From: Pseudomonadota bacterium
Lineage (GTDB): Bacteria > Myxococcota > Polyangia > GCA-2747355 > JACKDQ01
Reading direction: 5' to 3'
DNA length: 5,838 nucleotides
Assembly: GCA_030591195.1 (NCBI GenBank)
Contig: JAUVBO010000230.1
Span: 1-5,838 of the forward strand
Under the pieces are notes generated by a model. That model searched no databases, was not told where the DNA came from, and saw only the letters and a list, made by a program, of their open reading frames with translations. Shown piece after piece: positions 5,662 through 5,838 of this stretch; within the stretch, counting starts at the first letter, position 1, and every line of letters starts with the position of its first letter. The position numbers and the translations under genes were made by a program.

Positions 5662-5667
5662 CTCCGG

Positions 5668-5838
5668 GTGGCAATCGACGCTGCGGACACCGCGAAGCTC
5701 AAGCTCGGCATGCTGGCGGCCCTGGGCGTGGGTCTGGCTTGCCTGGCGGTGATCAACTTCGTCGTCGCGCCACGCTTCGTCGTCGAGCAGACGCCGGCCG
5801 GTCCGGGCGCGTTGGCCGGCGGTGCGAGCGATGATGCG
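5668..5838 (+). CDS. N-terminal part of a membrane-anchored protein (3' end outside window)
   Basis: The frame opens with GTG 5668 and stays open to the window edge, giving 57 residues. A short charged start (AIDAADTAKLK) is followed by one hydrophobic segment at about residues 13-34 (LGMLAALGVGLACLAVINFV), then a basic-acidic patch (APRFVVEQ) and a Pro/Gly/Ala-rich stretch that looks like a linker. The layout fits a signal anchor with an extracytoplasmic domain beyond the window. Third codon positions are strongly G/C and the Shine-Dalgarno is good, so it is probably real. The family cannot be recognised from this much sequence. Confidence 0.65.
   Translation, partial: MAIDAADTAKLKLGMLAALGVGLACLAVINFVVAPRFVVEQTPAGPGALAGGASDDA

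Larger units (their letters stand above)
5460..5667. other. Intergenic region with weak hairpins, no gene found
   Basis: This 208-bp stretch separates two plus-strand genes and looks less codon-biased than its neighbours. It contains two modest inverted repeats: GTCCTC (5485-5490) with GAGGAC (5505-5510), and GCCCGC (5522-5527) with GCGGGC (5553-5558). Neither is followed by a T tract, so a Rho-independent terminator is not supported. Short minus-strand open frames here have TTG starts and no ribosome-binding site. The right end holds a promoter and a ribosome-binding site for the next gene. Confidence 0.5.

Noticed and set aside
1..5838. CRISPR array, tRNA, rRNA, insertion sequence or prophage
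   Set aside because: I saw no regularly spaced repeats, cloverleaf, conserved rRNA sequence, transposase motif or terminal inverted repeats. Gene density and codon use are even throughout.

Overview
The window is very GC-rich (roughly 70% by eye, with mostly G or C at third codon positions) and almost fully coding. Its gene content points to a Myxococcota-like (deltaproteobacterial) chromosome. The main clue is an envelope protein with HEAT repeats followed by an AgmX/PglI- or TonB-C-like beta domain. Further clues are a HAMP protein without an output domain, a zinc-ribbon/DUF2007 fusion, and a cysteine-rich secreted-type C-terminus at the left edge. The lineage call is an inference; no rRNA or marker gene is present.

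Layout. Positions 1-208 hold the 3' end of a plus-strand gene for a cysteine-rich, probably exported protein. A small GC hairpin follows its stop. Four genes then run on the minus strand from 4565 down to 306: an OPT-family oligopeptide transporter (4565-2502), a HEAT-repeat exported protein (2484-1414), a two-TM HAMP protein (1414-782), and a zinc-finger plus DUF2007 protein (770-306). The gaps are 17 nt, a 1-nt TGATG overlap, and 11 nt, so this is almost certainly one operon. A 171-bp divergent region (4566-4736) separates it from a plus-strand peroxiredoxin-glutaredoxin hybrid (4737-5459). A 208-bp intergenic region follows. The window ends inside a plus-strand gene starting with GTG at 5668 that encodes an N-terminal membrane anchor.

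How the genes may work together. The peroxiredoxin-glutaredoxin enzyme is of the type that reduces peroxides with glutathione. The divergent transporter belongs to a superfamily whose members move small peptides, some of them glutathione or metal chelates. The shared region carries a perfect 13-bp palindrome over the transporter's Shine-Dalgarno and a 12-bp direct repeat, one copy near each candidate promoter. A shared thiol- or peptide-related control is therefore a reasonable hypothesis, but it is not shown by the sequence. The three genes after the transporter look like an envelope protein, a membrane signalling adaptor and a cytoplasmic signalling protein. They may sense or tune the transporter, but none has a known function. 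I found no CRISPR array, tRNA, rRNA, insertion sequence or phage gene.
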